Source of the DNA: an uncultured Rhodobacterales bacterium
GTDB taxonomy: Bacteria > Pseudomonadota > Alphaproteobacteria > Rhodobacterales > Rhodobacteraceae
Direction: 5' to 3'
DNA length: 64,000 bases
Assembly (NCBI GenBank): GCA_903845215.1
Contig: CAIMWI010000075.1
Location: 62,001 to 126,000, forward strand
In this document: piece after piece, positions 55,487 to 64,000 of the stretch
Position numbering within the stretch: position 1 is the stretch's first letter
How the letters are laid out: each line of letters starts with the position of its first letter
Position numbers and translations under genes: made by a program
The notes under the pieces: model-generated
Told to the model about the DNA's origin: nothing
The model's input: only the letters and a program-made list of their open reading frames with translations
The model's database searches: none

Positions 55487-56853
55487 CGCCCCTTGCGCGT
55501 CAGGCTGACGCCTGCGGCGATGGCAGCAAATGTTGCCGCCGCCGCCAAAGCCAGTTGCGCCCCCGCTATGCCAAAATGTGCAAGAAACAACGCAACCAAG
55601 GCCGCCCCGATGCATTGGCCCATCAACCGCGCCGTGCTTTGCAACCCGCTCGCCGCCCCGCTGCGCGCCTTGGGGGCCGCGCCAATCAGCGTGCGGTTGT
55701 TGGGCGCTTGAAACAGGCCAAATCCAAGCCCGCACACCGCCATGCGCCACGCGATATTGACCGGATCGGCTTGCGCGGGCAGCAGCCAAAGTGCTAGCAG
55801 CCCTGCCGATAGCACCGCCAGCCCCGCACAGCCCAACACCGCCGAACTGTACCGATCCGACAGTCGCCCCGACAGCGAGGCCACAAGGGCCAAGGCCACA
55901 GGCCACGGGATCATCAACATCCCAACCATATGCGGCGAAAATCCCATCAGGGTTTGAAAGGTGAAGGGCAAGGACACAAAGGCTATCATCTGCGCCGTAA
56001 ATGCGGCAATCGAGGTGCACAGCGACAGGCTTAAAATCGGGATCGCCAACAGGTCCAGCGGCAAAAGCGGATGGACCTTGCGTCTTTCGCGGCGGATCAG
56101 CAGGGCGAGGGCGGTCAGGCACATCGCAGCCTCGGCGAGGCCTAGGGCCCAAGACAGGCCCCCGCCCAGACTGTCAATCGTGGTGATGAAAAAGCCCAAG
56201 GTCACAGCACTTAGGCTCGCGCTGACCCAGTCAAAGTTTTGCGCCGCGCGGTGGCTTTCGGGTAGGCTGCGCCACCCCAAGGCCAAGGTCAGCGCCCCCA
56301 AAGGCAGGTTGATCGCAAACAGCCACGACCAATGCACCGAAGACAACGCAAAGCCCGCAAAGGCCGGCCCGATGGTTGACGCAATCGCCACCGTCATCGC
56401 CAGCACCCCCAAAGCGCGGCCAAAGCGGTCTTTTGGCACGGCATAGCGCAAGAGTGCGCCGTTCACACTCATCAACCCTGCCGCTCCAAAGCCTTGCACA
56501 GCGCGGGCAATGGTTAAGGCCATGACGTTGGGCGCAAGCACGCAGCCCAGCGAAGCGATGGTGAACAGCGCAACACCCCCCAAATAGACCCGCCTATACC
56601 CCAAAATCTCGCCCAAAGCGGCCAAAGGCAGCAGGCTGATCACAATCGCCATCTGATAGGCGTTGACGATCCAGATCGAACTGGCGGCCGAGGCGTTGAA
56701 ATCTTGGGCAATGGTGGGCAGCGCCACATTGGCAATCGTGCCGTCCATCACCGCCAAAGTCACCCCCAGCAAGATCGTGGCCAAGGCAAAGCTGCGTCTT
56801 GGGGCGGGCAGTCCGTCGCGGTCAAGATCATGGGCCGCCATAAGGTTTGCCAT
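55483..56853 (-). CDS. MFS transporter, DHA2 (14-helix drug:H+ antiporter) family
   Basis: A 456-residue efflux-type permease. The DHA2 motif VTLAVMDGTIANVALPTIAQDF near residue 32 and LGEILGYRRVYLGG (motif A) are clear, with many hydrophobic segments. The 687-residue ORF of the track is an artefact; the ATG at 56853 or 56841 starts the protein before the first helix. Substrate unknown. Its stop overlaps that of the GAF regulator. Divergent from the ModE-type gene. Confidence 0.87.
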   Translation of the reverse strand: MANLMAAHDLDRDGLPAPRRSFALATILLGVTLAVMDGTIANVALPTIAQDFNASAASSIWIVNAYQMAIVISLLPLAALGEILGYRRVYLGGVALFTIASLGCVLAPNVMALTIARAVQGFGAAGLMSVNGALLRYAVPKDRFGRALGVLAMTVAIASTIGPAFAGFALSSVHWSWLFAINLPLGALTLALGWRSLPESHRAAQNFDWVSASLSAVTLGFFITTIDSLGGGLSWALGLAEAAMCLTALALLIRRERRKVHPLLPLDLLAIPILSLSLCTSIAAFTAQMIAFVSLPFTFQTLMGFSPHMVGMLMIPWPVALALVASLSGRLSDRYSSAVLGCAGLAVLSAGLLALWLLPAQADPVNIAWRMAVCGLGFGLFQAPNNRTLIGAAPKARSGAASGLQSTARLMGQCIGAALVALFLAHFGIAGAQLALAAAATFAAIAAGVSLTRKGR

Positions 56854-57012
56854 TTTTCCAAAACCTTTGCTGGAGGGAAAGGGTCTGCGCCTTGTGCGTG
56901 CATCTGCTTGCGTTTCGCAATGCGGAACTTGGCGAATTTGGGCGAATGGGGTCTTGTGATGGCTCATCGAAAACCCCTTGCAAAGGCGCTGTTTTGGCGA
57001 AACCTTCACCAT

Positions 57013-57393
57013 ATGCAAAACGACACTCCGCCAGACCAAACCGCCCGCCTGCAATTGCGCCTGTTCTTCGCCCATGGGGCGATGCTGGGCCCGGGCAAGG
57101 CCGAGCTTTTGGAACATATCCGCGACACGGGGTCGATCTCTGCCGCCGGACGGGCGATGGAGATGAGCTATAAGCGGGCATGGATGCTGGTGGATGCGAT
57201 GAACGCCGCCTTTACAGCGCCCTTGGTGGAAAGCGCGCGGGGCGGGGCGGGCGGTGGCGGGGCGCAAGTGACCGAGGTGGGGCTTGAGGTGCTGCGCCTG
57301 TACCGCGCCTTGCAGGATAAAACCGCCCGCGCAGGGCAGGCCGAGATGGCGGCGATCAGTGCGATGCTTAGGGATATTCCCGAACAGAAATAA
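57013..57393 (+). CDS. ModE-type winged-helix regulator (DNA-binding domain only)
   Basis: A 126-residue protein matching the N-terminal HTH domain of ModE: LLEHIRDTGSISAAGRAMEMSYKRAWMLVDAMN is the helix-turn-helix, and FTAPLVESARGGAGGGGAQVTEVG is the wing. The molybdate-binding MOP domains of full-length ModE are missing. It immediately precedes modABC and a palindrome that could be its operator. The long track ORF (56704) overlaps the MFS gene; the ATG at 57013 gives a plausible start but has a poor Shine-Dalgarno sequence. Confidence 0.86.
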   Translation: MQNDTPPDQTARLQLRLFFAHGAMLGPGKAELLEHIRDTGSISAAGRAMEMSYKRAWMLVDAMNAAFTAPLVESARGGAGGGGAQVTEVGLEVLRLYRALQDKTARAGQAEMAAISAMLRDIPEQK

Positions 57394-57419
57394 CGCTTGA
57401 TTTGGCGGGCTGCTTGGGT

Positions 57420-57441
57420 GATATGTTTTTATAAACATATC
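57420..57441. promoter_or_regulatory. Putative ModE operator upstream of modA
   Basis: A perfect 9-bp inverted repeat: GATATGTTT and AAACATATC around TTAT. It lies 13 bases before the modA start and 26 bases after the ModE-type stop. Such AT-rich dyads are typical of ModE sites (Mo boxes), and the position would block modA transcription or translation. Confidence 0.6.
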
Positions 57442-57454
57442 GCTGGAGCATTCC

Positions 57455-58231
57455 GTGCCCTTGTTCACCCGTCGTTTCGCCCTCGCAGCCCTGATCTTGT
57501 CAACAGCCCTCGCCCTGCCCGCCATAAGCCATGCCGCCGACATCACGGTCTTTGCCGCCTCTAGCCTGAAAACCGCGCTGGATGTGATTGCGGCGGATTG
57601 GGAACAGCAAACGGGCCATCATGTGGTGATTTCCTATGATTCTTCGGCAAAGTTGGCCAAGCAGATCGAACAAGGCGCGCCGGCGGATGTGTTTATCTCG
57701 GCCTCAACCCAGTGGATGGACACGCTGGCCGACGCCAATCTGATCAAGCCTGAAAGCCGTAAGACGATCTTGGGCAACACGCTGATCTTGGTGGCCACCG
57801 ATAAAACCGCCCCCCCTGTCACCATCGCGCAAGGCTTCGATCTTGCCGCGCTTGTGGGGGATGGCAAACTGGCGATGGGCATGGTCGATTCGGTGCCTGC
57901 GGGCCAGTATGGCAAAGAGGCGCTGACCACGTTGGGTGCATGGGATGCAGTAGAACCCAAAGTGGCGCAGACCGAAAATGTGCGTGCGGCGCTGAAACTG
58001 GTGGAAAGTGGCGAGGCGGCTTACGGGATTATCTATGCCTCGGACGCTGTGGGCGATGATAAAGTGGCGGTGGTGGGAACATTCCCCCAAGACAGCCACA
58101 AACCCATCGTCTATCCTGCGGCTGTGATGACCACTAGCACCGCGCCAGAGGCACAGGCCTTCTTGGATGACCTTTTCTCTGATGCGGCAGTTTCAATCTT
58201 TACCGCGCAGGGCTTTATCGTCTTGAAATAG
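57455..58231 (+). CDS. modA: Molybdate ABC transporter substrate-binding protein
   Basis: A 258-residue periplasmic molybdate-binding protein. The signal peptide (ends ISHA) precedes ITVFAASSLKTALDVIAADW, and YDSSAKLAKQIEQGAPADVF is the classical ModA motif. The start is GTG at 57455 with GGAG seven bases upstream. It begins a modABC operon. Confidence 0.95.
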   Translation: MPLFTRRFALAALILSTALALPAISHAADITVFAASSLKTALDVIAADWEQQTGHHVVISYDSSAKLAKQIEQGAPADVFISASTQWMDTLADANLIKPESRKTILGNTLILVATDKTAPPVTIAQGFDLAALVGDGKLAMGMVDSVPAGQYGKEALTTLGAWDAVEPKVAQTENVRAALKLVESGEAAYGIIYASDAVGDDKVAVVGTFPQDSHKPIVYPAAVMTTSTAPEAQAFLDDLFSDAAVSIFTAQGFIVLK

Positions 58232-58238
58232 GAGCGCG

Positions 58239-58934
58239 ATGCCCGACTGGTTTTCCCCTGATGAATGGCGCGCCATAGCCCTTTCGCTGCGCGTGTCTGC
58301 GTGGGCTACGGCGGTCAGCCTGCCTTTGGGCGTTCTGGTGGCCTTTGTGCTGGCGCGGCGGCAGTTTTGGGGCAAACAGGTGCTGAATGGGCTGGTGCAT
58401 TTGCCGCTGATCTTGCCGCCCGTGGTGACGGGCTATCTGCTGCTTTTGGCCTTTGGGCGCAAAGGCTTGGTCGGGCAGTATCTTGACATGATCGGCGTGG
58501 TCTTGGCCTTTCAATGGACGGGGGCTGTTCTGGCCGCTGCCGTCATGGCCTTTCCCTTGATGGTGCGCGCCATTCGCCTGTCGGTCGAGGCGGTGGATGC
58601 GCGGGTGGAACAGGCGGCGGGCACGCTTGGGGCCTCTCCGCCATGGGTGTTTGCCACTGTCACTTTGCCGCTGATCTTGCCGGGGATCATCGTGGGATCT
58701 GTTCTGGCCTTTGCCAAAGCGATGGGAGAGTTTGGCGCGACGATTACCTTTGTGGCCAATATTCCGGGCCAGACGCAAACGCTGCCCTCGGCCATCTATG
58801 CGTTTTTGCAGGTGCCGGACGGGGATGGGCAGGCGTTTCGCTTGGTTATGGTGTCGATATTTGTCGCTATGGCGGCGCTGGCCCTGTCGGAATGGGCCGC
58901 CAAGGCTGTGGCGCGCAGGATTTCGGGCGCATGA
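58239..58934 (+). CDS. modB: Molybdate ABC transporter permease
   Basis: A 231-residue inner-membrane permease. LPPVVTGYLLLLAFG is the ModB signature, and QAAGTLGASPPWVFATVTLP is the EAA loop. AGGAG lies four bases before the ATG. The stop overlaps the modC ATG. Confidence 0.95.
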   Translation: MPDWFSPDEWRAIALSLRVSAWATAVSLPLGVLVAFVLARRQFWGKQVLNGLVHLPLILPPVVTGYLLLLAFGRKGLVGQYLDMIGVVLAFQWTGAVLAAAVMAFPLMVRAIRLSVEAVDARVEQAAGTLGASPPWVFATVTLPLILPGIIVGSVLAFAKAMGEFGATITFVANIPGQTQTLPSAIYAFLQVPDGDGQAFRLVMVSIFVAMAALALSEWAAKAVARRISGA

Positions 58935-60031
58935 CGATGCAGGTGTCGTTGCAGCACCGCTTTGCAGGCTTTGCGCTGGATGTGGCGTTTGATGTCCCTG
59001 CGGGGGTGACGGCGCTGTTTGGGCCGTCAGGGTCTGGCAAATCTAGCGTGATCAAGGCCTTGGCGGGGCTGATGCGGCCAGATCGCGGGCGGATCAGCCT
59101 GGGCGGCCAAGTTTTGCTGGATACCGATCAGCGCATCTGTCTGCCACCGCACCGCCGTCGGATTGGCTGTGTGTTCCAAGACGACCGATTGTTCCCGCAT
59201 CTGACCGTGCGGCAGAACCTGCTGTATGGCCGCTGGTTTTCGCCCGACAAAGGCGGCGTTTCGTTTGAGGCGGTGGTCGAAATGCTGGGCATCGCCCCCC
59301 TGCTGGCCCGCCGCCCGCAAACCCTGTCGGGCGGGGAACGCCAGCGGGTCGCCATAGGCCGCGCCTTGCTGTCGAACCCGCAGATCTTGGCGATGGATGA
59401 ACCCTTGGCCGCCTTGGATGAGGCGCGCAAGGCCGAGATCATGCCCTATCTGGAACATCTGCGCGACCAAACGCAGATTCCCATTTTGTACGTCAGCCAT
59501 TCGGTTTCGGAAATCACCCGCCTTGCCGGATCGGTGGTGGTGTTGGGCAAGGGGCGGGTGTTGAAAACCGGTCCCGTGGCCGAAGTTTTTTCTGACCCCA
59601 ACCTGACCCCGTGGCTGGGCGGTGTGCGCGAGGCGGGGTCGGTGATCACCGCAAAGGTTGCAGCGCAAGACGGGGATGGGTTGACGCGGCTCGATACCTT
59701 GGCGGGGCCCTTGTGGTTGCCCAAGGTGGATGCGCCGATAGGGGCATCGCTGCGCGTGCGGATTGCGGCGCAGGATGTGATGATTGCGCTGCAACGGCCG
59801 GACGGGATATCGGCGCTGAACATCCTGCCTGCTAAGGTCGTTGCCTTGCGCATGGGCGATGGGCCGGGTGCCATGGTGCAACTGCGCTTGGGCGAGGATC
59901 TGCTTTTGGCCCGCATCACCCAACGATCCGCCGTGCAGCTGGGGCTGGCGGTGGGGGCACCGGTGTTTGCGGTGCTTAAATCGGTGGCCGTGGCCCCCGG
60001 CGATATCGGCGCGCCGCCGATCACGCCTTGA
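58931..60031 (+). CDS. modC: Molybdate ABC transporter ATPase
   Basis: A 366-residue ATPase. Walker A GPSGSGKSS, signature LSGGERQRVAIGRAL and Walker B LAMDEPLAALDEARK lie in the first 190 residues; the C-terminal part is a TOBE/MOP-like domain (ISALNILPAKVVAL). The track ORF starts inside modB; the ATG at 58931 overlaps its stop. Together with modA and modB it imports molybdate. Confidence 0.95.
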   Translation: MTMQVSLQHRFAGFALDVAFDVPAGVTALFGPSGSGKSSVIKALAGLMRPDRGRISLGGQVLLDTDQRICLPPHRRRIGCVFQDDRLFPHLTVRQNLLYGRWFSPDKGGVSFEAVVEMLGIAPLLARRPQTLSGGERQRVAIGRALLSNPQILAMDEPLAALDEARKAEIMPYLEHLRDQTQIPILYVSHSVSEITRLAGSVVVLGKGRVLKTGPVAEVFSDPNLTPWLGGVREAGSVITAKVAAQDGDGLTRLDTLAGPLWLPKVDAPIGASLRVRIAAQDVMIALQRPDGISALNILPAKVVALRMGDGPGAMVQLRLGEDLLLARITQRSAVQLGLAVGAPVFAVLKSVAVAPGDIGAPPITP

Positions 60032-60082
60032 CGCCTTCGCCCTGTGCAGACTATCCCCGCGCTCGTTGTTGCAGAGGCCCCC

Positions 60083-60793
60083 ATGTCAAACGAAACCGAA
60101 GCATCGGGCGATTTGCCCCCCGCGCGCCGCAACTTTTACGGGCGCATCCGGGGCAAGACGCTGCGGGCCAGCCAAAAAGACTATCTGGCCGAGGATTTGG
60201 CGCCTGTCACGCTAAACGGCGTCACCCGCGCTGAAAACCCCGCGCGCGGCTTGGTGGACTTGGAACCGTGGCGCCAAGCGCGCCCCTTGTGGCTAGAGAT
60301 CGGCTTTGGCGGTGGCGAGCATCTGGTGCATATGGCCGCGCGCAACCCCGATGTGGCATTGATCGGCGCGGAACCCTTTGTGAATGGCATCGCCATGCTT
60401 TTGGGCAAAATCCGCACCGCGGGGGTCAGCAATCTGCGCATCCATCCCGGCGATGTGCGTGACTTGTTCGAGGTTTTGGCCCCCGCCGCCCTGTCGAAGG
60501 TCTTTCTGAACTACCCCGACCCTTGGCCCAAAGCGCGCCATCACCGCCGCCGCGTGGTGACGCAGGAATACTTGGTGCCGCTGGCCAAGATCATGGCCGT
60601 GGGGTCAGAATTCCGCGTGGCGACCGATATTCCCGATTACGTCCGCCAGACGCTGGAAGAGGTGCCGCAGGCGGGGTTTGAACTGGTCCACCAAGGCAGC
60701 ACCCCGTGGGAAGATTGGCTGTCCACCCGCTACGAGCAAAAGGCCCTGCGCGAGGGCCGCCCGCCGCATTATCTGACCTTTCGCCGCATCTGA
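60083..60793 (+). CDS. trmB: tRNA (guanine-N7)-methyltransferase
   Basis: Methylates G46 of tRNA using SAM. The 236-residue protein has the SAM loop EIGFGGGEHLVHMAARNP, GAEPFVNGIAMLL, the NYPDPWPKARHHRRR motif and STRYEQKALREGR. The track start at 60044 is earlier; GAGG five bases before the ATG at 60083 supports the latter. Confidence 0.95.
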   Translation: MSNETEASGDLPPARRNFYGRIRGKTLRASQKDYLAEDLAPVTLNGVTRAENPARGLVDLEPWRQARPLWLEIGFGGGEHLVHMAARNPDVALIGAEPFVNGIAMLLGKIRTAGVSNLRIHPGDVRDLFEVLAPAALSKVFLNYPDPWPKARHHRRRVVTQEYLVPLAKIMAVGSEFRVATDIPDYVRQTLEEVPQAGFELVHQGSTPWEDWLSTRYEQKALREGRPPHYLTFRRI

Positions 60794-60875
60794 TTGTCGC
60801 GCGCGCGGCGCTGCCCTGTAGACCCTGCGCGTCATCTATACTATCACCCGCCTATTCACTGCGCAGGAGTGTTCC

Positions 60876-62228
60876 ATGTCTGCCCACGGCACCGCCCAAC
60901 CGATGACCGCCCACAAATCCGGCCCGCTCAAAGGCACCGCTGCCGTGCCGGGCGACAAATCCATCAGCCACCGCGCGTTGATCTTCGGGGCCATGGCGAT
61001 TGGTGAAACCCGCATCACGGGCCTGCTGGAAGGCCAAGATGTGCTGGATACCGCCAAGGCAATGCAGGCCTTTGGCGCCACCGTCACCCACCACGGCCCC
61101 GGCGCGTGGAGCGTGCAGGGCGTGGGCGTGGGCGGCTTTCGCGAACCTGTCGATGTGATTGACTGCGGCAATTCCGGCACGGGCGTGCGGTTGATCATGG
61201 GCACCATGGCGACCACGCCCATCACGGCCACTTTCACCGGCGATGCCAGCTTGCGCAAACGGCCCATGGGGCGGGTGACGGACCCCTTGTCGCTGTTTGG
61301 CACGCAGGCTTACGGCCGAAACGGCGGGCGCTTGCCGATGACGGTGGTGGGGGCTGCCAACCCCGTTCCCGTGCGCTATGCGCTGCCCGTGGCCAGTGCG
61401 CAGGTGAAATCCGCCATTCTGCTGGCAGGGCTGAATGCGCCTGGCCAGACAGTTGTGATCGAAAAAGAACCCACGCGCGACCATTCCGAACGCATGCTGT
61501 TGGGCTTTGGTGCGGCGTTGAGTGTGGAAAAGACCGCAGAGGGCAACGTGATCACCCTGACCGGCCAGCCCGAACTGCGCCCGCAGTCGGTGGCGGTGCC
61601 GCGTGATCCGTCCTCGGCGGCGTTTCCGGTTTGCGCGGCGTTGATTGTCGAAGGGTCAGACATTCTGGTCCCCGGTGTCAGCCAGAACCTGACACGCAAT
61701 GGCCTTTATCTGACCTTGGTAGAAATGGGCGCGGATATCCAATTCCAAAACCCCCGCACCGAAGGCGGCGAACCTGTGGCCGATCTGCGCGTGCGCTTTT
61801 CGGGCGACATGAAGGGGATCGAGGTACCTGCCGAGCGCGCGCCCTCGATGATCGACGAATATCCGATCCTTTCGGTGGTCGCCTCTTTTGCCACCGGCAC
61901 CACGGTGATGCGCGGGGTCAAGGAATTGCGCGTGAAAGAATCCGACCGGATCGACGCCATGGCGCGCGGCTTGGAAGCCTGCGGAATGCGGGTCGAAGAA
62001 GACCAAGACACGTTGATCGTGCACGGCTTGGGCGCGGGCGGCATGCCGGGGGGGGCCACGGCCAAGACCCATATCGACCACCGCATCGCGATGAGCTTTC
62101 TTATCGCCGGCATGGCGGCAAAAAAGCCCGTGTCGATCGACGATGCCTCGCCCATCGTGACGTCTTTCCCGATCTTTGAAGGCTTGATGACGGGCCTTGG
62201 CGCTGTTTTGACCCAAGATGCGGATTGA
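60876..62228 (+). CDS. aroA: 3-phosphoshikimate 1-carboxyvinyltransferase (EPSP synthase)
   Basis: Sixth step of the shikimate pathway. The 450-residue enzyme has [15 protein letters not shown], the phosphoenolpyruvate-site [24 protein letters not shown] and [18 protein letters not shown]. The glycine-rich PEP loop reads NSGTG, so the Ala seen in the tolerant CP4 form is not present. AGGAG lies seven bases before the ATG. Confidence 0.96.
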   Translation: MSAHGTAQPMTAHKSGPLKGTAAVPGDKSISHRALIFGAMAIGETRITGLLEGQDVLDTAKAMQAFGATVTHHGPGAWSVQGVGVGGFREPVDVIDCGNSGTGVRLIMGTMATTPITATFTGDASLRKRPMGRVTDPLSLFGTQAYGRNGGRLPMTVVGAANPVPVRYALPVASAQVKSAILLAGLNAPGQTVVIEKEPTRDHSERMLLGFGAALSVEKTAEGNVITLTGQPELRPQSVAVPRDPSSAAFPVCAALIVEGSDILVPGVSQNLTRNGLYLTLVEMGADIQFQNPRTEGGEPVADLRVRFSGDMKGIEVPAERAPSMIDEYPILSVVASFATGTTVMRGVKELRVKESDRIDAMARGLEACGMRVEEDQDTLIVHGLGAGGMPGGATAKTHIDHRIAMSFLIAGMAAKKPVSIDDASPIVTSFPIFEGLMTGLGAVLTQDAD

Positions 62229-62274
62229 CGCCTGCGGCTTGGCGTGATGCCTTAACGCAAAGAGTGGGGCGCGC

Positions 62275-62754
62275 ATGAAGCTTGTTTACTGGGCACTTCC
62301 TTTGGCAACGCTGGTGGCGTTTGGCGCACTTTATGGCCTTTTTCTGCCGCAACTTTTGGCCGAGGCCGGTGGAGCTATTCCCTTTGATCTGCGTCCCTTG
62401 GGCTATAGCGCGATGGAGGCGCAGATCTACTTGCAGAGCCTATCACCGCAAGGGTCTGCGCTTTATCAGGGCGCATTTCGCCTGACGGATACGATTTTTC
62501 CGATTTTGTTCACGCTAAGCCTGTGCCTGCCATTGCGCCGCAGGGGAGAGATTTGGTTCATGCCCGCCTTGGCATATGGCATGTGCGATCTGGCTGAAAA
62601 TCTGGCCGTAGCGCGGCTGTTGCAAACCGGCCCCGACGTGGCGGCGCAGGCGGTTTCTCTGGCCTCGGGGTTTAGTCAGGCAAAGGTATTGGCCGTGATC
62701 GCGGCCCTGGTTTTGGCGTTGTTTGGCACGCTGCAAGCTTGGCGCGATCGCTAA
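62275..62754 (+). CDS. Small polytopic membrane protein of unknown function
   Basis: A 159-residue protein with four hydrophobic segments: at the N-terminus, around 75-90, a central LAYGMCDLAENLAVARLL helix, and the C-terminus. No family recognised beyond a hypothetical membrane protein. It sits between aroA and cmk on the same strand, 46 bases after aroA and 45 before cmk, which suggests co-transcription but gives no function. Confidence 0.75.
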   Translation: MKLVYWALPLATLVAFGALYGLFLPQLLAEAGGAIPFDLRPLGYSAMEAQIYLQSLSPQGSALYQGAFRLTDTIFPILFTLSLCLPLRRRGEIWFMPALAYGMCDLAENLAVARLLQTGPDVAAQAVSLASGFSQAKVLAVIAALVLALFGTLQAWRDR

Positions 62755-62799
62755 GGCTGAGCGGGCATGGATCCGATAAAGTAAAGGCGAACAGGTCAA

Positions 62800-63399
62800 A
62801 TGGAATTCACAGTCGCCATTGATGGCCCCGCCGCCGCAGGCAAGGGCACGATTGCCCGCGCCTTGGCGGAAAAATTTGGCTTTGCCTATCTGGACACGGG
62901 GCTTTTGTACCGTGCGGTGGCGGCCAAGGGTGGCGATCCTGTTCAGGCGGCTGTGGACCTTACAGCGCAAGATCTGGGCCGCGACGACCTGCGCTCTTTG
63001 GCCGCAGGGCAGGCTGCAAGCCGTGTTGCCGCAATCCCTGACGTGCGTTCGGCTTTGACCGATTTTCAGCGCCGCTATGCCCGCACCGCCGGCGGGGCCA
63101 TTCTAGATGGGCGCGATATTGGCACGGTGATTTGCCCCAAGGCCGAGGTGAAGCTTTACGTCACCTCCTCGGCCGAAGTGCGGGCAAAGCGGCGCTGGCG
63201 CGAGGTCGGCGGTGATCTTGCGCAAGTGCTGGCTGAACTGCGCGAACGCGATGCGCGCGACATGGGGCGGGCCGATGCGCCCTTGCGTCCGGCAGAGGAT
63301 GCCGTTCTGATCGACACCACAGATATGACCATTGAACAGGCGGTGGCTTTGGCCAGCGTCGCCGTTCGTGCCCGACTTCCTGAAAGGACCATCCCATGA
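62800..63399 (+). CDS. cmk: Cytidylate kinase
   Basis: Phosphorylates CMP and dCMP. The 199-residue NMP kinase has the P-loop [34 protein letters not shown] and [20 protein letters not shown], followed by the lid RAKRRWREV. The aroA-cmk neighbourhood is common in proteobacteria. The stop overlaps the next ATG (ATGA). Confidence 0.95.
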   Translation: MEFTVAIDGPAAAGKGTIARALAEKFGFAYLDTGLLYRAVAAKGGDPVQAAVDLTAQDLGRDDLRSLAAGQAASRVAAIPDVRSALTDFQRRYARTAGGAILDGRDIGTVICPKAEVKLYVTSSAEVRAKRRWREVGGDLAQVLAELRERDARDMGRADAPLRPAEDAVLIDTTDMTIEQAVALASVAVRARLPERTIP

Positions 63400-64000
63400 C
63401 CCAAGCCTTGACCATTCCCGATCTGGCCGGAAAAGCCGTGCTGATCACCGGCGCCTCGACCGGCATCGGCGCCGAACTGGCCCGCGCCTTTGCCGCGCAA
63501 GGGGCGCTGGTGGGGTTGCATTACAACGCTAGCCAAACCGCAGCCGAAGCTTTGGCGGATGAGATTCAGGCGGCCCAAGGGCGTGTCCATCTGATCCGCG
63601 CCGATATGTCGACGGGGGAAGGGTCGCGCAGCGCTGTGGATCAAGCCATGGCAGCCTTTGGCCGGCTGGACGGGTTGATCAACAACGCAGGCGGCATGGT
63701 GCGGCGGGTAACCTATGAAAACGCCACCGAAAAGGACTATGACGAGATTATGGACCTGAACGGGCGGTCGGTCGTGGTCGCCACAGCGGCGGCTATTCCG
63801 CATTTGAAGGCCGCAGCCAAAGATGACAGCGGGTTCATCATTAACACCACGTCGATTGCGGCACGCAACGGGGCCTCGGGCGGGGCGGGGCTTTACGGGT
63901 CGTCCAAGGCCTTTGTGCATGACATGACGCGCGGTTTGGCTAAGGAATTGATCCCCTTTGGCATTCGGGTGAATGCAGTGGCCCCCGGCGTGATCACCAC
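63396..64000 (+). CDS. Short-chain dehydrogenase/reductase (3' end cut by window edge)
   Basis: The first 201 codons of an SDR, open at the right edge. It contains the cofactor loop [15 protein letters not shown], the NNAG motif, the Ser in [17 protein letters not shown] and the [10 protein letters not shown] Tyr-Lys pair; [11 protein letters not shown] is the last visible segment. Resembles 3-oxoacyl-ACP reductase-type SDRs; substrate unknown. ATGA overlap with cmk indicates coupling. Confidence 0.9.
   Translation, partial: MTQALTIPDLAGKAVLITGASTGIGAELARAFAAQGALVGLHYNASQTAAEALADEIQAAQGRVHLIRADMSTGEGSRSAVDQAMAAFGRLDGLINNAGGMVRRVTYENATEKDYDEIMDLNGRSVVVATAAAIPHLKAAAKDDSGFIINTTSIAARNGASGGAGLYGSSKAFVHDMTRGLAKELIPFGIRVNAVAPGVIT

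Noticed and set aside
56854-57546. N-terminal extension of the MFS ORF
   Set aside because: It overlaps the ModE-type gene and the start of modA in antisense and lacks membrane helices; the transporter starts at 56853.
60876-62228. aroA as a naturally glyphosate-tolerant type
   Set aside because: The PEP loop has Gly (NSGTG) rather than the Ala seen in the tolerant CP4 enzyme, so there is no sequence basis for the claim.

Overview
This window is a dense stretch of chromosome from an alphaproteobacterium, most likely a member of the Rhodobacteraceae (Rhodobacter-like). The base composition is GC-rich throughout. The gene content fits that family: an RpoHII-type heat-shock sigma factor, an AcuI-type acrylyl-CoA reductase, the paired TauE/TIGR02186 proteins, a BMP/Nup nucleoside importer with a purine nucleoside phosphorylase, and a ureDABCEFG cluster. 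Genes are tightly packed, with many 4-base ATGA overlaps. I see no rRNA, tRNA, CRISPR array, phage or insertion sequence. Both window edges cut genes: a RsuA-type pseudouridine synthase on the left and a short-chain dehydrogenase on the right.

Layout. 1-3.5 kb: rsuA (partial), ybjN-like, proC, csaA-like and a 2-hydroxyacid dehydrogenase. 3.5-8.3 kb: a beta-oxidation pair (multifunctional FadB/FadJ-like protein and thiolase), divergent from two overlapping PaaI-type thioesterases. 8.3-16 kb: a TauE-family exporter with its TIGR02186 partner, then a nucleoside uptake and phosphorolysis operon. 16-19 kb: rimI, tsaB, a NifU-type protein, a universal stress protein and a class-IV aminotransferase whose upstream region carries a strong intrinsic terminator. 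19.3-26.7 kb: trpS, a rhomboid-fold protein without catalytic residues, murJ, glnD and an LpoA-like lipoprotein. 26.8-31.6 kb: rsmI, yraN, gshB, a ComM-type ATPase and a GST with an extra cysteine module.

31.6-36.7 kb: cobU, divergent from rpoHII, followed by coaBC, dut and a membrane-anchored MoeB/ThiF protein, then a LigB-type dioxygenase. 36.9-45.7 kb: an amino-acid ABC binding protein and permease (no ATPase here), an M3 peptidase, an SDR, an acyl-CoA synthetase, a DUF2182/DUF1326 pair and acuI. A nested palindrome cluster lies between acuI and lldD. 47-52.4 kb: the urease operon, including a 58-residue membrane microprotein inserted between ureA and ureB. 52.5-57 kb: ilvD, a GAF/Fis-type regulator and a DHA2-family MFS exporter. 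57-60 kb: a ModE-type regulator and modABC, with a clean palindrome just before modA. 60-64 kb: trmB, aroA, a small membrane protein, cmk and the edge SDR.

How the genes work together. Several blocks form pathways: fatty-acid and acyl-CoA breakdown (fadA/fadB, thioesterases, acyl-CoA synthetase, SDR, acuI); nitrogen acquisition (urease, glnD, nucleoside and amino-acid uptake); molybdate uptake under ModE; and stress response (rpoHII, glutathione synthetase, GST, universal stress protein).

The most unusual signals are non-coding or domain-level. They are: (1) a four-unit palindrome cluster between acuI and lldD with one perfect 21-bp-arm hairpin; (2) a terminator-ended leader or small RNA between trpS and the aminotransferase, with a C-rich loop and a 30-codon ORF; (3) a dispersed intergenic element present six times in two sequence subfamilies; (4) a TGATCC-N18-TAACAT promoter in front of rpoHII that overlaps the cobU start; (5) the inactive rhomboid; (6) two candidate small proteins. 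I could not run any search, so family names come from recognising motifs by eye.
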